Source: Pseudomonas neuropathica
GTDB lineage: Bacteria > Pseudomonadota > Gammaproteobacteria > Pseudomonadales > Pseudomonadaceae
Assembly (NCBI RefSeq): GCF_015461835.1
Contig: NZ_JACOPX010000007.1
Location: forward strand, 300,403-364,402
Reading direction: 5' to 3'
DNA: 64,000 nt
A model generated the notes under the pieces. The model saw nothing but the letters and a program-made list of their open reading frames with translations. It had not been told where the DNA came from and did not search any database. The translations under genes and the position numbers were made by a program. Shown here piece by piece: positions 1-8,989 of the stretch (position 1 is its first letter; each line of letters opens with the position of its first letter).

Positions 1-952
1 CGTGGCTGCCGCGCCTAAACCTGCGCCGGTAGTCGCTGCGGCTGTTGCGCCGGCTCCAGTGCCGGATCCAGCTCCAGCGCCGGCACCTGTTGCGATCCCG
101 GCACCGACTCCCGAGCCTGCGCCGGTTGCGCCCGTTGCTGCGGCAGAGCCTGAACCCGCGCCGGTCGTCGCCGAAGCCGTCGTCGACCTGCCGTGGAATG
201 ACCCGGTAGAGCCAGAGCCTGAACCCGAGCCTGCGCAGCAACCCGCCGTCGAACCAGTGCTGGAAACCACCGCCGAGCAACCCGAGTTGCCGCCGATGCC
301 GCTGCCGACCCCGGACAGCGTCGTTCCGGAGGCGCCTGAGTGGGCCGCCGCGCCGATTCCCGAGCCGTCGGTCGCCGACGTCGATGCCGCCACCCCGGGC
401 ATGGACCTGGATGACGAGCCGCCGCTGGACGAGGATTACATCGAGCCGGACATCGATTCGGCCTACAGCTACCTCGACGAACTGGCCAGCGAACACGCTG
501 CCGAGCCTGCCCCGGAACCCGAGCCAGAGCCGGCTGCGGCGCCGGCCACCGGTCTGGCGTTGCAGTGGTTGGAGCTGTTCCCGAAACTGCCGATCTCCGG
601 CATGACCGGCAGCATCGCCGCCAACTGCACATTGATCGCGGTGGATGGCGATCACTGGCTGATGCACCTTGATCCGGCGCACAGCGCACTGTTCAACGCC
701 ACGCAGCAGCGCCGTCTGAACGATGCGTTGAACCAGTTCCACGGTCGCACGCTGACGCTGACCATCGAGCTGATCAAACCCGAGCAGGAAACCCCGGCTC
801 AGGCCGCGTCCCGTCGGCGTGCCAACCGTCAGCGCGAGGCGGAGGAGTCGATTCACGGCGATCCGTTCATCCAGCAGATGGTTCAGCAGTTCGGCGCGGT
901 GGTGCGACACGATACTATTGAACCTGTCGACGCCTTGGTCACCCAAGGCTAA
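1..952 (+). CDS. dnaX: DNA polymerase III subunits gamma/tau, C-terminal part (partial)
   Basis: The reading frame is open at the left window edge, so only the last ~316 residues are seen. The first ~185 residues are a low-complexity linker of Pro, Ala and Glu (repeated PAP, PEP and EPEP units) with an acidic patch (DEPPLDEDYIEPD). A compact domain of about 130 residues follows (from LALQWLELFPKLPISG to the end), as in the tau domain that contacts the polymerase alpha subunit. The ATPase part lies outside the window. It is named from this tail and from the dnaX-ybaB-recR order usual in bacteria. A hairpin follows the stop and ybaB comes next. The tau/gamma frameshift site cannot be seen. Confidence 0.88.
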   Translation, partial: VAAAPKPAPVVAAAVAPAPVPDPAPAPAPVAIPAPTPEPAPVAPVAAAEPEPAPVVAEAVVDLPWNDPVEPEPEPEPAQQPAVEPVLETTAEQPELPPMPLPTPDSVVPEAPEWAAAPIPEPSVADVDAATPGMDLDDEPPLDEDYIEPDIDSAYSYLDELASEHAAEPAPEPEPEPAAAPATGLALQWLELFPKLPISGMTGSIAANCTLIAVDGDHWLMHLDPAHSALFNATQQRRLNDALNQFHGRTLTLTIELIKPEQETPAQAASRRRANRQREAEESIHGDPFIQQMVQQFGAVVRHDTIEPVDALVTQG

Positions 953-963
953 TAACTGAAGGT

Positions 964-992
964 GCCCGGCCTCGCTGGCCGGGCGCTGTTTT
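964..992 (+). terminator. Hairpin between dnaX and ybaB
   Basis: A perfect 8-bp GC stem (GCCCGGCC / GGCCGGGC, loop TCGCT) is followed after three bases by TTTT. It could attenuate dnaX transcription before ybaB. The short U-run makes full termination uncertain. Confidence 0.5.
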
Positions 993-1019
993 GATCCAAG
1001 TACTTTTGAGGTGATTCCC

Positions 1020-1358
1020 ATGATGAAAGGTGGCATGGCCGGCCTGATGAAGCAGGCACAGCAGATGCAGGAAAAAATGGCCAAGATGCAGGAAGAACTG
1101 GCCAACGCCGAAGTCACCGGTAAGGCCGGCGGCGATATGGTCACCGTGGTGATGACCGGTCGCCACGACGTCAAAAGCGTGAGCATCGACCCAAGCCTGG
1201 TTGAAGGCATGAGCGAAGATGACAAAGAAATGCTGGAAGCGGTCATCGCCTCCGCCGTCAACGACGCAGTGCGCAAGATCGAAAAGAACAGCCAGGACAA
1301 AATGGGCAACATGACCGCTGGCATGAACCTGCCGGCCGGTATGAAACTGCCATTCTGA
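1020..1358 (+). CDS. ybaB: YbaB/EbfC family nucleoid-associated protein
   Basis: A small DNA-binding protein of 112 residues that associates with the nucleoid as a dimer. It begins [20 protein letters not shown], a Met/Gln-rich helix typical of the family, and ends with the family's Met/Pro-rich tail. The ATG at 1020 is chosen over an upstream in-frame GTG at 1011 because GAGGTG lies at proper distance before it and the family begins there. It lies between dnaX and the recombination gene recR, the classic neighbourhood of this family, although here an oxidoreductase gene separates it from recR. Confidence 0.93.
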   Translation: MMKGGMAGLMKQAQQMQEKMAKMQEELANAEVTGKAGGDMVTVVMTGRHDVKSVSIDPSLVEGMSEDDKEMLEAVIASAVNDAVRKIEKNSQDKMGNMTAGMNLPAGMKLPF

Positions 1359-1387
1359 TTCGCCATCCGGCGGCAGATGAGCTACAC

Positions 1388-1420
1388 AAAATGCCAGGCA
1401 TTGCGCCTGGCATTTTTGTT
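1388..1420 (+). terminator. Intrinsic terminator after ybaB
   Basis: A 9-bp stem (ATGCCAGGC / GCCTGGCAT, 1391-1399 and 1405-1413) is followed directly by a run of T. It closes the dnaX-ybaB transcript. Confidence 0.8.
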
Positions 1421-1443
1421 TCTGCTTCATTAACACCGCACCC

Positions 1444-1537
1444 TGTAGGAGCTGTCGAGTGAAACGAGGCTGCGATCTTTTGATCCTGTTGTTTTGCAAG
1501 CAAGATCAAAAGATCGCAGCGTTCCGCAGCTCCTACA
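1444..1537. repeat. Palindromic REP-like repeat (GTAGGAGCTG / GATCTTTTGATC type)
   Basis: Two inverted copies of a repeat unit run from TGTAGGAGCTG through TGCGATCTTTTGATC to the mirrored AGATCGCAGC...CAGCTCCTACA. The same family recurs at 4671-4748, 8220-8306, 26824-26893 and 34821-34903. It occupies intergenic DNA and has no coding signal. Confidence 0.85.
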
Positions 1538-1626
1538 TGAATGTCGTGCGAAACATCGAACGCGCAAAAGCCTCTACGGTCTGCTCCCTATACCCGCTGA
1601 ATTCACTATTCACAGGAGACGCTGAC

Positions 1627-2661
1627 ATGTCCGACTCTCTTACCCTCAACCAACGCTTCGTTCTCGCCTCGCGTCCGGTTGGCGCGCCGACCCCGGAAAA
1701 CTTCCGCCTCGAACGCGAAGCCTTGCCGGATCTGCAGGACGGTCAGGTATTGTTGAAAACCCTGTACCTGTCCCTCGATCCCTACATGCGCGGGCGCATG
1801 AGCGACGCACCGTCCTACGCCGCGCCGGTACAAATCGGTGAAGTGATGACCGGCGGCGCGGTCAGCCGTGTCGAGGATTCACGTCATCCGAAATTCCATA
1901 AAGGTGATCTGGTGGTCGGCGCGACCGGTTGGCAGAGCCACAGCATCAGCGATGGCCGTGACATCATCCCGATCCCTGCCGGGCTGCCGAGTCCGTCGAT
2001 GGCACTGGGTGTGTTGGGCATGCCCGGCATGACCGCGTACATGGGGCTGATGGACATCGGTCAGCCGAAAGAAGGCGAAACGCTGGTGGTGGCGGCTGCG
2101 TCCGGCGCGGTCGGCTCGGTAGTCGGGCAAGTGGCCAAGATCAAAGGCCTGCGCTCGGTCGGCGTGGCCGGCGGTGCCGAGAAGTGCAAGTACGTGGTCG
2201 AAGAACTGGGTTTCGATGCCTGCATCGATCACAAAGCCGCCGACTTCGCCGAGCAACTGGCCAAGGCCTGCCCCAACGGCATCGACATCTATTACGAGAA
2301 CGTCGGTGGTCATGTGTTCGATGCCGTGGTGCCGTTGCTCAACCCCAAGGCGCGCATTCCGCTGTGCGGCCTGATCGCCGGTTACAACGCCTCCGAAGCG
2401 CCAAAAGGCCCGGATCGCCTGCCGATGCTGCAACGCACGCTGCTGACCAAGCGCGTGCGCATTCAGGGCTTCATCGTGTTTGACGACTACGGTGATCGTC
2501 AGCCGGAATTCATCAGCCACATGGTGCCGTGGGTACGCGATGGCAAGGTGAAATTCCGCGAGGACGTGGTCGAAGGCCTGGAGCAGGCGCCCGAGGCGTT
2601 TATCGGTCTGCTCGAGGGGCGCAACTTCGGCAAACTGGTGGTGAAGGTCGCCCAGGACTGA
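1627..2661 (+). CDS. NADP-dependent medium-chain oxidoreductase (CurA/YncB-like)
   Basis: A zinc-independent medium-chain dehydrogenase/reductase of 344 residues, of the leukotriene B4 dehydrogenase / curcumin reductase type, which reduces activated double bonds with NADPH. An N-terminal GroES-like part (LYLSLDPYMRGRMSD) is followed by a nucleotide-binding part (AAASGAVGSVVGQVAKIKG) and the family stretch DIYYENVGGHVFDAV. The frame is open from 1459, but the ATG at 1627 has AGGAG about ten bases before it and fits the family start. The physiological substrate cannot be told. It lies between ybaB and recR, which are usually adjacent, so it was probably inserted in this lineage. Confidence 0.88.
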   Translation: MSDSLTLNQRFVLASRPVGAPTPENFRLEREALPDLQDGQVLLKTLYLSLDPYMRGRMSDAPSYAAPVQIGEVMTGGAVSRVEDSRHPKFHKGDLVVGATGWQSHSISDGRDIIPIPAGLPSPSMALGVLGMPGMTAYMGLMDIGQPKEGETLVVAAASGAVGSVVGQVAKIKGLRSVGVAGGAEKCKYVVEELGFDACIDHKAADFAEQLAKACPNGIDIYYENVGGHVFDAVVPLLNPKARIPLCGLIAGYNASEAPKGPDRLPMLQRTLLTKRVRIQGFIVFDDYGDRQPEFISHMVPWVRDGKVKFREDVVEGLEQAPEAFIGLLEGRNFGKLVVKVAQD

Positions 2662-2727
2662 GTATTTGACGCTGGCCAGAGGCGCGGGTATAAACCGCGT
2701 CTCGTTGTTTTGTCGGACTTTTTACCC

Positions 2728-3330
2728 ATGAGCTTCAGCCCTTTGATTCGCCAACTGATCGACGCCTTGCGCACTTTGCCAGGCGTGGGTCAGAAGACCG
2801 CCCAGCGCATGGCGTTGCAGATGCTCGAGCGTGACCGCAGCGGCGGCTTGCGCCTGGCCCAGGCCCTCAGCCAGGCCATGGAAGGGGTCGGTCACTGCCG
2901 TCAGTGCCGCACGCTGACCGAAGACGATCTGTGCCCGCAATGCGCCGATACCCGCCGTGACGATACGTTGCTGTGCGTGGTGGAAGGGCCGATGGATGTG
3001 TATGCGGTCGAGCAGACCGGTTTCCGTGGCCGCTATTTTGTGCTCAAGGGGCATTTGTCGCCGCTCGATGGCCTGGGGCCTGAGGCGATCGGCATTCCGC
3101 AGTTGATGGCGCGGATCGAAGAGGCGGGCACGTTTACCGAAGTCATCCTCGCGACCAACCCGACCGTGGAAGGTGAAGCGACGGCGCATTACATTGCTCA
3201 GCTGTTGAGCAACAAAGGCCTGATCGCCTCGCGGATCGCCCACGGCGTGCCGTTGGGTGGTGAACTGGAACTGGTCGATGGCGGCACGCTGGCGCATTCG
3301 TTTGCCGGGCGTAAACCGATTTCCCTCTAA
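2728..3330 (+). CDS. recR: Recombination mediator protein RecR
   Basis: A DNA-binding ring protein that acts with RecF and RecO to load RecA at gaps. It has 200 residues, the usual length. Visible features are an N-terminal helix-hairpin-helix ([16 protein letters not shown]), a four-cysteine zinc finger ([16 protein letters not shown]) and a Toprim domain ([15 protein letters not shown]...[13 protein letters not shown]). The ATG at 2728 is preferred to an upstream TTG at 2710 because the family starts [15 protein letters not shown] palindromic repeat follows. Confidence 0.96.
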   Translation: MSFSPLIRQLIDALRTLPGVGQKTAQRMALQMLERDRSGGLRLAQALSQAMEGVGHCRQCRTLTEDDLCPQCADTRRDDTLLCVVEGPMDVYAVEQTGFRGRYFVLKGHLSPLDGLGPEAIGIPQLMARIEEAGTFTEVILATNPTVEGEATAHYIAQLLSNKGLIASRIAHGVPLGGELELVDGGTLAHSFAGRKPISL

Positions 3331-3354
3331 TTCTGTATCGCCTGTTCCGGCCTC

Positions 3355-3420
3355 ATCGCGAGCAGGCTCACTCCTACATTTGGAATGCGTTTCCCTTGTA
3401 GGAGTGAGCCTGCTCGCGAT
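3355..3420. repeat. Palindromic repeat (GTAGGAGTGAGCCTGCTCGCGAT type)
   Basis: Inverted arms ATCGCGAGCAGGCTCACTCC and GGAGTGAGCCTGCTCGCGAT surround a spacer of about 20 bases. The same unit recurs near 25750-25845, 26648-26748 and 29476-29565. Confidence 0.85.
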
Positions 3421-3517
3421 CGATGCGACTCGGTTTCTGAGATTCACCTCGACAATCTGGTTGAAAACCAAGCAAGCGCTCGGTTAAGTTCGGCGAACCC
3501 TTCCGTGGAGCTCGCCC

Positions 3518-4666
3518 ATGCCTGCCTTTCAGGAATACTTCGACCCCAGCCACCAATTGGTCCGCGACAGCGTCAGACGTTTCGTCGAACGCGAGATCCT
3601 GCCAGACATTGACCAGTGGGAAGAAGCCGAAAGCTTCCCCCGTGAGCTGTACCTGAAGGCTGGCGCGGCAGGCATCCTCGGCATCGGTTATCCGGAAGCG
3701 CTGGGAGGCAGCCATGCAGGCGATCTGTTCGCCAAGGTCGCCGCCAGTGAAGAGTTGATGCGCTGCGGCTCTGGCGGCCTGGTAGCGGGGCTGGGATCGC
3801 TGGATATCGGCCTGCCACCGATCGTCAAATGGGCCCGTCCCGAGGTGCGTGATCACGTTGTGCCGCAAGTGCTCAGCGGTGAAAAGATCAGTGCCCTGGC
3901 CGTCACCGAACCCGGTGGCGGCTCCGACGTCGCCAACCTGCAAACCCGCGCGGTGCGTGACGGCGATGTCTATCGCGTCAGCGGCAGCAAAACCTTTATC
4001 ACCAGCGGCGTGCGCGCCGATTTCTACACTGTCGCGGTGCGCACCGGTGCGCCGGGGTTTGGCGGCATCAGTCTGCTGCTGATCGAGAAGGGTACGCCGG
4101 GCTTCACCGTTGGCCGTCAGTTGAAAAAAATGGGCTGGTGGGCGTCGGACACGGCTGAACTGTTCTTCGACGATTGCCGCGTGCCTGCAGGAAACCTGAT
4201 CGGCGCCGAGAACATGGGCTTCGCCTGCATCATGGGCAACTTCCAGAGTGAACGGCTGGCGTTGGCGCTGATGGCCAACATGACCTCACAGCTTGCACTG
4301 GAACAAAGCCTGAAGTGGGCGCGCGAGCGCGAAGCGTTTGGCAAGCCGATCGGCAAATTTCAGGTGATCAAGCATCGCCTCGCCGAAATGGCGACTGCGC
4401 TCGAAGTCTCACGCGAATTTACTTACCGGCAAGCGGCGAAGATGGCGGCGGGGCAGAGTGTGATCAAGGAAATCTCCATGGCGAAGAATTTTGCCACGGA
4501 CACCTCGGACCGGATCACCACCGAGGCAGTGCAGATTCTTGGTGGGCTGGGTTATATGCGCGAAAGTCTGGTGGAGCGGCTGTATCGGGATAACCGCATT
4601 CTGTCGATTGGCGGCGGGACGCGGGAGGTGATGAACGAGATCATCAGCAAGCAGATGGGGCTTTAA
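3518..4666 (+). CDS. Acyl-CoA dehydrogenase
   Basis: An FAD enzyme of 382 residues that makes the first alpha,beta double bond in fatty or branched acyl-CoA. It has the three acyl-CoA dehydrogenase parts: an N-terminal helical part, a middle beta part with the FAD-binding signature ALAVTEPGGGSDVANLQT, and a C-terminal helical part ending in the signature ILGGLGYMRESLVERLYRD and GGGTREVMNEII. The start ATG follows a purine-rich stretch (GGAGCTCGCCC). No partner genes (thiolase, ligase) are adjacent, so the substrate is open. A REP palindrome separates it from convergent apt. Confidence 0.92.
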   Translation: MPAFQEYFDPSHQLVRDSVRRFVEREILPDIDQWEEAESFPRELYLKAGAAGILGIGYPEALGGSHAGDLFAKVAASEELMRCGSGGLVAGLGSLDIGLPPIVKWARPEVRDHVVPQVLSGEKISALAVTEPGGGSDVANLQTRAVRDGDVYRVSGSKTFITSGVRADFYTVAVRTGAPGFGGISLLLIEKGTPGFTVGRQLKKMGWWASDTAELFFDDCRVPAGNLIGAENMGFACIMGNFQSERLALALMANMTSQLALEQSLKWAREREAFGKPIGKFQVIKHRLAEMATALEVSREFTYRQAAKMAAGQSVIKEISMAKNFATDTSDRITTEAVQILGGLGYMRESLVERLYRDNRILSIGGGTREVMNEIISKQMGL

Positions 4667-4670
4667 AGGC

Positions 4671-4748
4671 AAAAGATCGCAGCCTTCGGCAGCTCCTACA
4701 GGGAAACGCACATTCCAATGTAGGAGCTGCCGAAGGCTGCGATCTTTT
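4671..4748. repeat. REP-like palindrome, possible bidirectional terminator
   Basis: A nearly perfect inverted repeat, AAAGATCGCAGCCTTCGGCA...TGCCGAAGGCTGCGATCTTT, between the convergent acyl-CoA dehydrogenase gene and apt. The very long stem ending in T-runs may also stop transcription from both sides. Confidence 0.85.
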
Positions 4749-4756
4749 GATCTTTA

Positions 4757-5305
4757 CTATTTATCAGTCAGGGCAAACTGCGTCAGGCAGAAGCTAGGAA
4801 TGCCCATGTCCTCAAGCCGCTGCGAGCCACCCAGCTCCGGCAAATCAATAATCGCCGCTGCCTCATGCACCCGCGCGCCCATGCGGCGAATCAGGTTGGC
4901 GGCGGCGATCAACGTCCCGCCCGTGGCAATCAAATCATCGAACATCACCACCGAATCGCCTTCACACAGGCTGTCGGCGTGCACTTCCAGGAACGCTTCG
5001 CCGTACTCGGTTGCGTAACCTTCGGCCAGTACGTCCGCCGGCAATTTGCCTTGCTTGCGGAACAGCACCAGCGGCTTGTTCAACTGATAGGCCAGCACCG
5101 AGCCGATCAGGAAGCCACGGGCATCCATCGCGCCAATGTGGGTGAAATCAGCTTCGACGTAACGGTGGGCGAAACTGTCCATCACCAGGCGCAGAGCCGT
5201 CGGCGACTGAAACAGCGGGGTGATGTCGCGAAAGATCACGCCCGGTTTCGGGAAGTCGATCACAGGGCGGATAAGCGATTTGATGTCGAAGGAGTCGAAG
5301 ACCAT
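4757..5305 (-). CDS. apt: Adenine phosphoribosyltransferase
   Basis: Purine salvage in the cytoplasm: adenine and PRPP give AMP. It has 182 residues starting [20 protein letters not shown]; an upstream in-frame start would add nine residues not typical of the family. The PRPP-binding motif is visible as [17 protein letters not shown], with the family FRDITPLF near the N-terminus and the flexible-loop region [19 protein letters not shown]. It lies downstream of anr in the same orientation, a neighbourhood familiar from Pseudomonas. Confidence 0.96.
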   Translation of the reverse strand: MVFDSFDIKSLIRPVIDFPKPGVIFRDITPLFQSPTALRLVMDSFAHRYVEADFTHIGAMDARGFLIGSVLAYQLNKPLVLFRKQGKLPADVLAEGYATEYGEAFLEVHADSLCEGDSVVMFDDLIATGGTLIAAANLIRRMGARVHEAAAIIDLPELGGSQRLEDMGIPSFCLTQFALTDK

Positions 5306-5383
5306 CGTCGAGGTGTCCTGGCAGGGCTGCAAACGGCGCAGTATACCCGCGGCTGAAACGCTTCGCTCAACCGCGGATCGAGA

Positions 5384-6118
5384 TCAGCCTTCGATCGAGC
5401 CACCGGCCAGCGCGCAGAGCTGGATCGGGTCGAGGATGTGAATCTCTTTGCCCTCGGCGGCGATCAGTTCGTTCTGCTGAAAACGGGTGAAGACCCGGGA
5501 CACGGTTTCCACCGCCAGACCGAGGTAGTTACCGATTTCATTGCGCGACATGCTCAGGCGGAACTGGTTGGCCGAAAAGCCGCGAGCGCGGAAGCGGGCC
5601 GAGAGGTTGACCAGGAAGGTCGCGATGCGCTCGTCGGCGGTTTTTTTCGACAGCAGCAACATCATTTGCTGGTCGTCACGGATTTCCCGGCTCATGACGC
5701 GCATCAACTGGCGGCGTAGCTGCGGCAGTTGCAGGGCCAGTTCATCGAGACGTTCAAAAGGGATTTCGCAGACCGAAGTGGTTTCCAGTGCTTGGGCGGA
5801 GACCGGGTGTTTCTCGGTGTCCATGCCGGACAGGCCGACCAGTTCGCTCGGCAGGTGGAAACCGGTGAGCTGTTCTTCGCCGCCGTCGCTCAGGCTGAAG
5901 GTCTTCAGGGCGCCGGAGCGTACTGCATAAACGGAATCGAACGTGTCGCCCTGACGGAACAGGAACTCGCCTTTTTTCAACGGGCGGCCGCGTTTAACGA
6001 TTTCGTCCAGCGCATCCATGTCTTCCAGATTCAGAGAAAGTGGCAGGCAGAGAGGGGCCAGGCTGCAATCCTTGCAATGGGCCTGGTTGTGAGCGCGCAG
6101 TTTAACTGGCTCGGACAT
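5384..6118 (-). CDS. anr: Anaerobic regulator Anr (FNR family)
   Basis: An oxygen-sensing transcription factor of 244 residues. A [4Fe-4S] cluster holds the active dimer when oxygen is low. The N-terminal cysteines are at about 15, 18 and 24 ([11 protein letters not shown]), with a fourth in [10 protein letters not shown] cyclic-nucleotide-binding fold ([19 protein letters not shown]) and a C-terminal Crp helix-turn-helix ([19 protein letters not shown]) follow. The start [10 protein letters not shown] is chosen over an upstream ATG nine codons earlier by family similarity and an AAGGATC ribosome site. Probable targets in this window are hemN and the cco operons, which carry Anr-box-like sites. 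Confidence 0.96.
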   Translation of the reverse strand: MSEPVKLRAHNQAHCKDCSLAPLCLPLSLNLEDMDALDEIVKRGRPLKKGEFLFRQGDTFDSVYAVRSGALKTFSLSDGGEEQLTGFHLPSELVGLSGMDTEKHPVSAQALETTSVCEIPFERLDELALQLPQLRRQLMRVMSREIRDDQQMMLLLSKKTADERIATFLVNLSARFRARGFSANQFRLSMSRNEIGNYLGLAVETVSRVFTRFQQNELIAAEGKEIHILDPIQLCALAGGSIEG

Positions 6119-6272
6119 TTCTTGGATCCTTGTGGGAAAACACACATAAGCCGTAAGGGTAACTCACGGGAGGACATTCAGGCCAGTCTGGGGTGACTTT
6201 GCCCTACAGCCATAAAGCCACAGGGCCAGCAGCCGATAAACAGGTATCAAAGTGCATACAAGGAACGATTCG

Positions 6273-6755
6273 ATGGCCGCCATTGGTACGCTGAGCCCCG
6301 CTAGCAGCGACGTTGCGGCAACGCCGGAAGCGTTTAAAGCTGCGTCCGGCAATGCACGCGATCCAGGTTCGCCCGAAGAGGCAACCCCGACCTTGGTCGA
6401 GGGCGTCAAAGTGTCGCTGTCCGGTGCATCGATTGCAAAATCCGCCAGTGCCGGTGGCGAAAACAGCGACATCGAGAACAGTGGCCTGCCCGAGAACATC
6501 CAGCAATTGCTGAAGATGATCCGCAAACTGCAAAAACAGATTGCCGAGAAAAAGGCACTCATCGAAGCGGTCATGGCCGACAAGCGCCTTTCCAACGAAG
6601 AAAAGATCATCAAGGTTGCCGCGCTGCGAGGCGCTATCGCCGCGTTGAATACCGGCCTGATCACGGCCAATCTGGCTTTGTCCAAAGTGGTCGGGCAGTC
6701 CGGGTTGACCGCGGATCAGAACCTGAGCGTCGGTTCGTTGCTGACGAAAAACTAA
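6273..6755 (+). CDS. Hypothetical protein with central coiled-coil-like helix
   Basis: A 160-residue protein of unknown function. The first ~75 residues are rich in Ala, Ser, Gly and Pro and look disordered. Residues ~75-115 form a charged helix with a coiled-coil look (QQLLKMIRKLQKQIAEKKAL), and a second helical part is rich in Ala and Leu. There is no signal peptide or membrane segment. The ATG at 6273 has AAGGA eight bases before it; an in-frame GTG at 6252 is less likely. It lies between anr and hemN, where pseudomonads often keep a small uncharacterised gene, and overlaps the 3' end of convergent hemN by four bases. Confidence 0.75.
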   Translation: MAAIGTLSPASSDVAATPEAFKAASGNARDPGSPEEATPTLVEGVKVSLSGASIAKSASAGGENSDIENSGLPENIQQLLKMIRKLQKQIAEKKALIEAVMADKRLSNEEKIIKVAALRGAIAALNTGLITANLALSKVVGQSGLTADQNLSVGSLLTKN

Positions 6756-8134
6756 ATCACCCGCGAGAAGCGCTGACGGTTCTGCTGTTCCAGGTAGGCA
6801 TCGAACACCATGCACACTGAGCGCACCAGCAGACGACCCGCCGGCAACACGGCGATCCGCTCGCGATCCAGCTCGATCAGGCCATCACTGGCCATGCCTT
6901 GCAACTGCGGCCACAGCGCGCCGAAATAGCCCTGAAAATCGATGTTGAACTGCTGCTCGATCGCGGCGAACTCCAGGCTGAAATTGCAGATCAGTTGCTG
7001 AATCACCGCTCGGCGCAAGCGATCATCGGCGTTGCACACCAGACCCCGGCTGGTCGCCAGTTGCGCGGCGGCGAGGGTGCTCTGATAGGCGTTGAGGTCG
7101 CTGCTGTTCTGGCAGTACAGGTCGCCGATCTGGCTGATGGCCGACACCCCCAGACCAATCAAATCGCAATGACCGTGGGTGGTGTATCCCTGGAAGTTGC
7201 GTTGCAGAGTCTGCTCTTCCTGAGCAATCGCCAGTTCATCGTCAGGCAGCGCGAAGTGATCCATGCCGATGTAGCGATAGCCGGCGGCGGTCAGTTGTTC
7301 GATGGTGCGCTCGAGCATTTCCAGCTTCTGCGCCGGCGCCGGCAACTCATTGCCATTGATCCGCCGCTGCGGCATGAAGCGCTCCGGCAGGTGTGCATAG
7401 TTGAACACCGAGAGTCGGTCCGGTTGCAGGCTGATGACCTCTTCAACGGTGCGGGCGAAGTTTTCCGGGGTCTGCTTGGGCAAGCCGTAAATCAAGTCGA
7501 TATTGATCGAGCGAAATTGCAGGGTGCGCGCCGCATCGATCACTGCGCGGGTTTCCTCCAGACTTTGCAGGCGATTGACCGCGCGCTGCACCGCCGGATC
7601 AAGATCCTGCAGGCCGATGCTGACCCGGTTGAAGCCGAGTTCGCGCAGCAGGCCCATGGTCGACCAGTCGGCTTCGCGCGGATCGATCTCGATACCGTAG
7701 TCGCCGGAGTCGTCATCCAGCAGATTGAAATGCTTGCGCAGGTGCGCCATCAACTGACGCAGCTCGTCATGACTGAGAAAAGTCGGCGTGCCACCGCCAA
7801 AGTGCAGTTGCTCGACTTTCTGGGCCGGGTCGAGGTGGCAGGCGATCAACTGGATTTCCTGCTCCAGCCGCTGCAGGTAGGGCAGGGCGCGACCACGATC
7901 CTTGGTGATGACCTTGTTGCAGGCGCAGTAGTAGCAAATGTTCGCGCAGAACGGCACATGCACATACAACGACAACGGGCGCAGGGCCTTGCGGCTGTCG
8001 CGCAGGGCATGAAACAGGTCGAAGGTGCCGACCTGACTGTGAAATTGCACGGCCGTCGGATACGAGGTGTAGCGCGGCCCCGCCAGGTCGTAGCGGTGGA
8101 TCAGATCAGAGTCCCAACGAATGGCGTCGAGCAT
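6752..8134 (-). CDS. hemN: Oxygen-independent coproporphyrinogen III oxidase
   Basis: A radical SAM enzyme of 460 residues that decarboxylates coproporphyrinogen III to protoporphyrinogen IX without oxygen, supplying haem for the nearby cbb3 oxidases in low oxygen. The cluster motif CX3CX2C is seen as PFCANICYYCAC, followed by the SAM-binding LHFGGGTPTFL and the HemN stretches NIDLIYGLPKQTPE and LGVSAISQIGDLYCQN. The length fits true HemN rather than the shorter HemW. A perfect Anr box lies about 70 bases upstream of the start. Confidence 0.96.
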   Translation of the reverse strand: MLDAIRWDSDLIHRYDLAGPRYTSYPTAVQFHSQVGTFDLFHALRDSRKALRPLSLYVHVPFCANICYYCACNKVITKDRGRALPYLQRLEQEIQLIACHLDPAQKVEQLHFGGGTPTFLSHDELRQLMAHLRKHFNLLDDDSGDYGIEIDPREADWSTMGLLRELGFNRVSIGLQDLDPAVQRAVNRLQSLEETRAVIDAARTLQFRSINIDLIYGLPKQTPENFARTVEEVISLQPDRLSVFNYAHLPERFMPQRRINGNELPAPAQKLEMLERTIEQLTAAGYRYIGMDHFALPDDELAIAQEEQTLQRNFQGYTTHGHCDLIGLGVSAISQIGDLYCQNSSDLNAYQSTLAAAQLATSRGLVCNADDRLRRAVIQQLICNFSLEFAAIEQQFNIDFQGYFGALWPQLQGMASDGLIELDRERIAVLPAGRLLVRSVCMVFDAYLEQQNRQRFSRVI

Positions 8135-8198
8135 GCGGGCATTCCCCCGGATAGGCTGGCAGTGTGGGCGAGTCTATCGGGGGGCGGCGATGGCGCTG

Positions 8199-8212
8199 TT
8201 GATTTGCATCAA
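8199..8212 (-). promoter_or_regulatory. Anr box upstream of hemN (perfect palindrome)
   Basis: TTGATTTGCATCAA matches the FNR/Anr consensus TTGAT-N4-ATCAA exactly. Its centre is about 71 bases before the hemN start codon, which allows activation from a class II position with a UTR of about 30 bases. Confidence 0.88.
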
Positions 8213-8219
8213 CAGCATA

Positions 8220-8306
8220 AGATCAAAAGATCGCAGCCTTCGGCAGCTCCTACAGGGAAACGCATTCCAAAGGTAGGAGCTGCCGAAGGCTGCGATCTTT
8301 TGATCT
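8220..8306. repeat. REP-like palindrome between hemN and the TauE-like gene
   Basis: Inverted arms AGATCAAAAGATCGCAGCC and GGCTGCGATCTTTTGATCT. It touches the stop codon of the TauE/SafE-like gene (stop 8306-8308) and ends close to the hemN Anr box. Confidence 0.85.
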
Positions 8307-8989
8307 TAATGGCCCATGAGCCAATGCTGATGCGGGCCGGGAAGGGTCCAGATGCCGAAGAGGATCACCAGCAATCCACCGGCCATGCGCACGCTGCGTT
8401 TACGCAAAATGGCAGTGACGCGTTCTGCCGCAAGGCCCGTGGCGAGCAATACCGGCCAGGTGCCTAGACCAAAAGCGAGCATCAATAACGCACTGTCCAG
8501 TGCATTGCCCTGACTCGCCGACCACAGCAACGTGCTGTAAACCAGCCCGCACGGCAGCCAGCCCCACAATGCGCCAAGCAGCAATGCGCGGGGCAGACTC
8601 GAGACTGGCAACAAGCGATTGGCCACCGGCTGAATGTAGCGCCACAACCCGCGCCCCAAACTTTCAATGCGCGTCAGCCCGCTCCACCATCCGGCCAGAT
8701 ACAAACCCATGGCGATCAGCAACAACCCGGCCAACACGCGCATGAACAATGCGACTGGGCTGTTCGCGACCGCCCAGCCTGCGAGGCCAATCAGCAATCC
8801 GGCGGAGGCATAACTGAGGATCCTCCCCAGGTTATACGCCAGCAACAAGCGAAAGCGTCGGCTGCGCTGTTCCTTGGGAATCGCCAGGGTCAGCGCGCCC
8901 ATCAAACCGCCGCACATGCCCAGGCAATGACCGCCACCGAGCAGGCCGAGGATCAATGCCGATACCAGCAAGGGCGCCAGTTCAAGCAT
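8306..8989 (-). CDS. Sulfite exporter TauE/SafE-family (UreH-like) membrane protein
   Basis: An integral membrane protein of 227 residues with about six hydrophobic segments. The first carries GLLGGGHCLGMCGGLMGAL, the Gly/Cys motif of the UreH/DsbD-like TauE family found beside cbb3 assembly genes. Its role is not settled; in this context metal (copper) or redox handling during cbb3 oxidase maturation is the usual proposal. The start MLELAPLLVS overlaps the end of ccoS by eight bases, so the two are translationally coupled at the end of the ccoGHIS cluster. An upstream start with 25 extra residues is out of frame with family length. Confidence 0.82.
   Translation of the reverse strand: MLELAPLLVSALILGLLGGGHCLGMCGGLMGALTLAIPKEQRSRRFRLLLAYNLGRILSYASAGLLIGLAGWAVANSPVALFMRVLAGLLLIAMGLYLAGWWSGLTRIESLGRGLWRYIQPVANRLLPVSSLPRALLLGALWGWLPCGLVYSTLLWSASQGNALDSALLMLAFGLGTWPVLLATGLAAERVTAILRKRSVRMAGGLLVILFGIWTLPGPHQHWLMGH

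Noticed and set aside
6750..6760. Overlap of the hypothetical gene and hemN as a sign of a false gene
   Set aside because: A four-base convergent overlap of stop codons is common and both frames have independent support.
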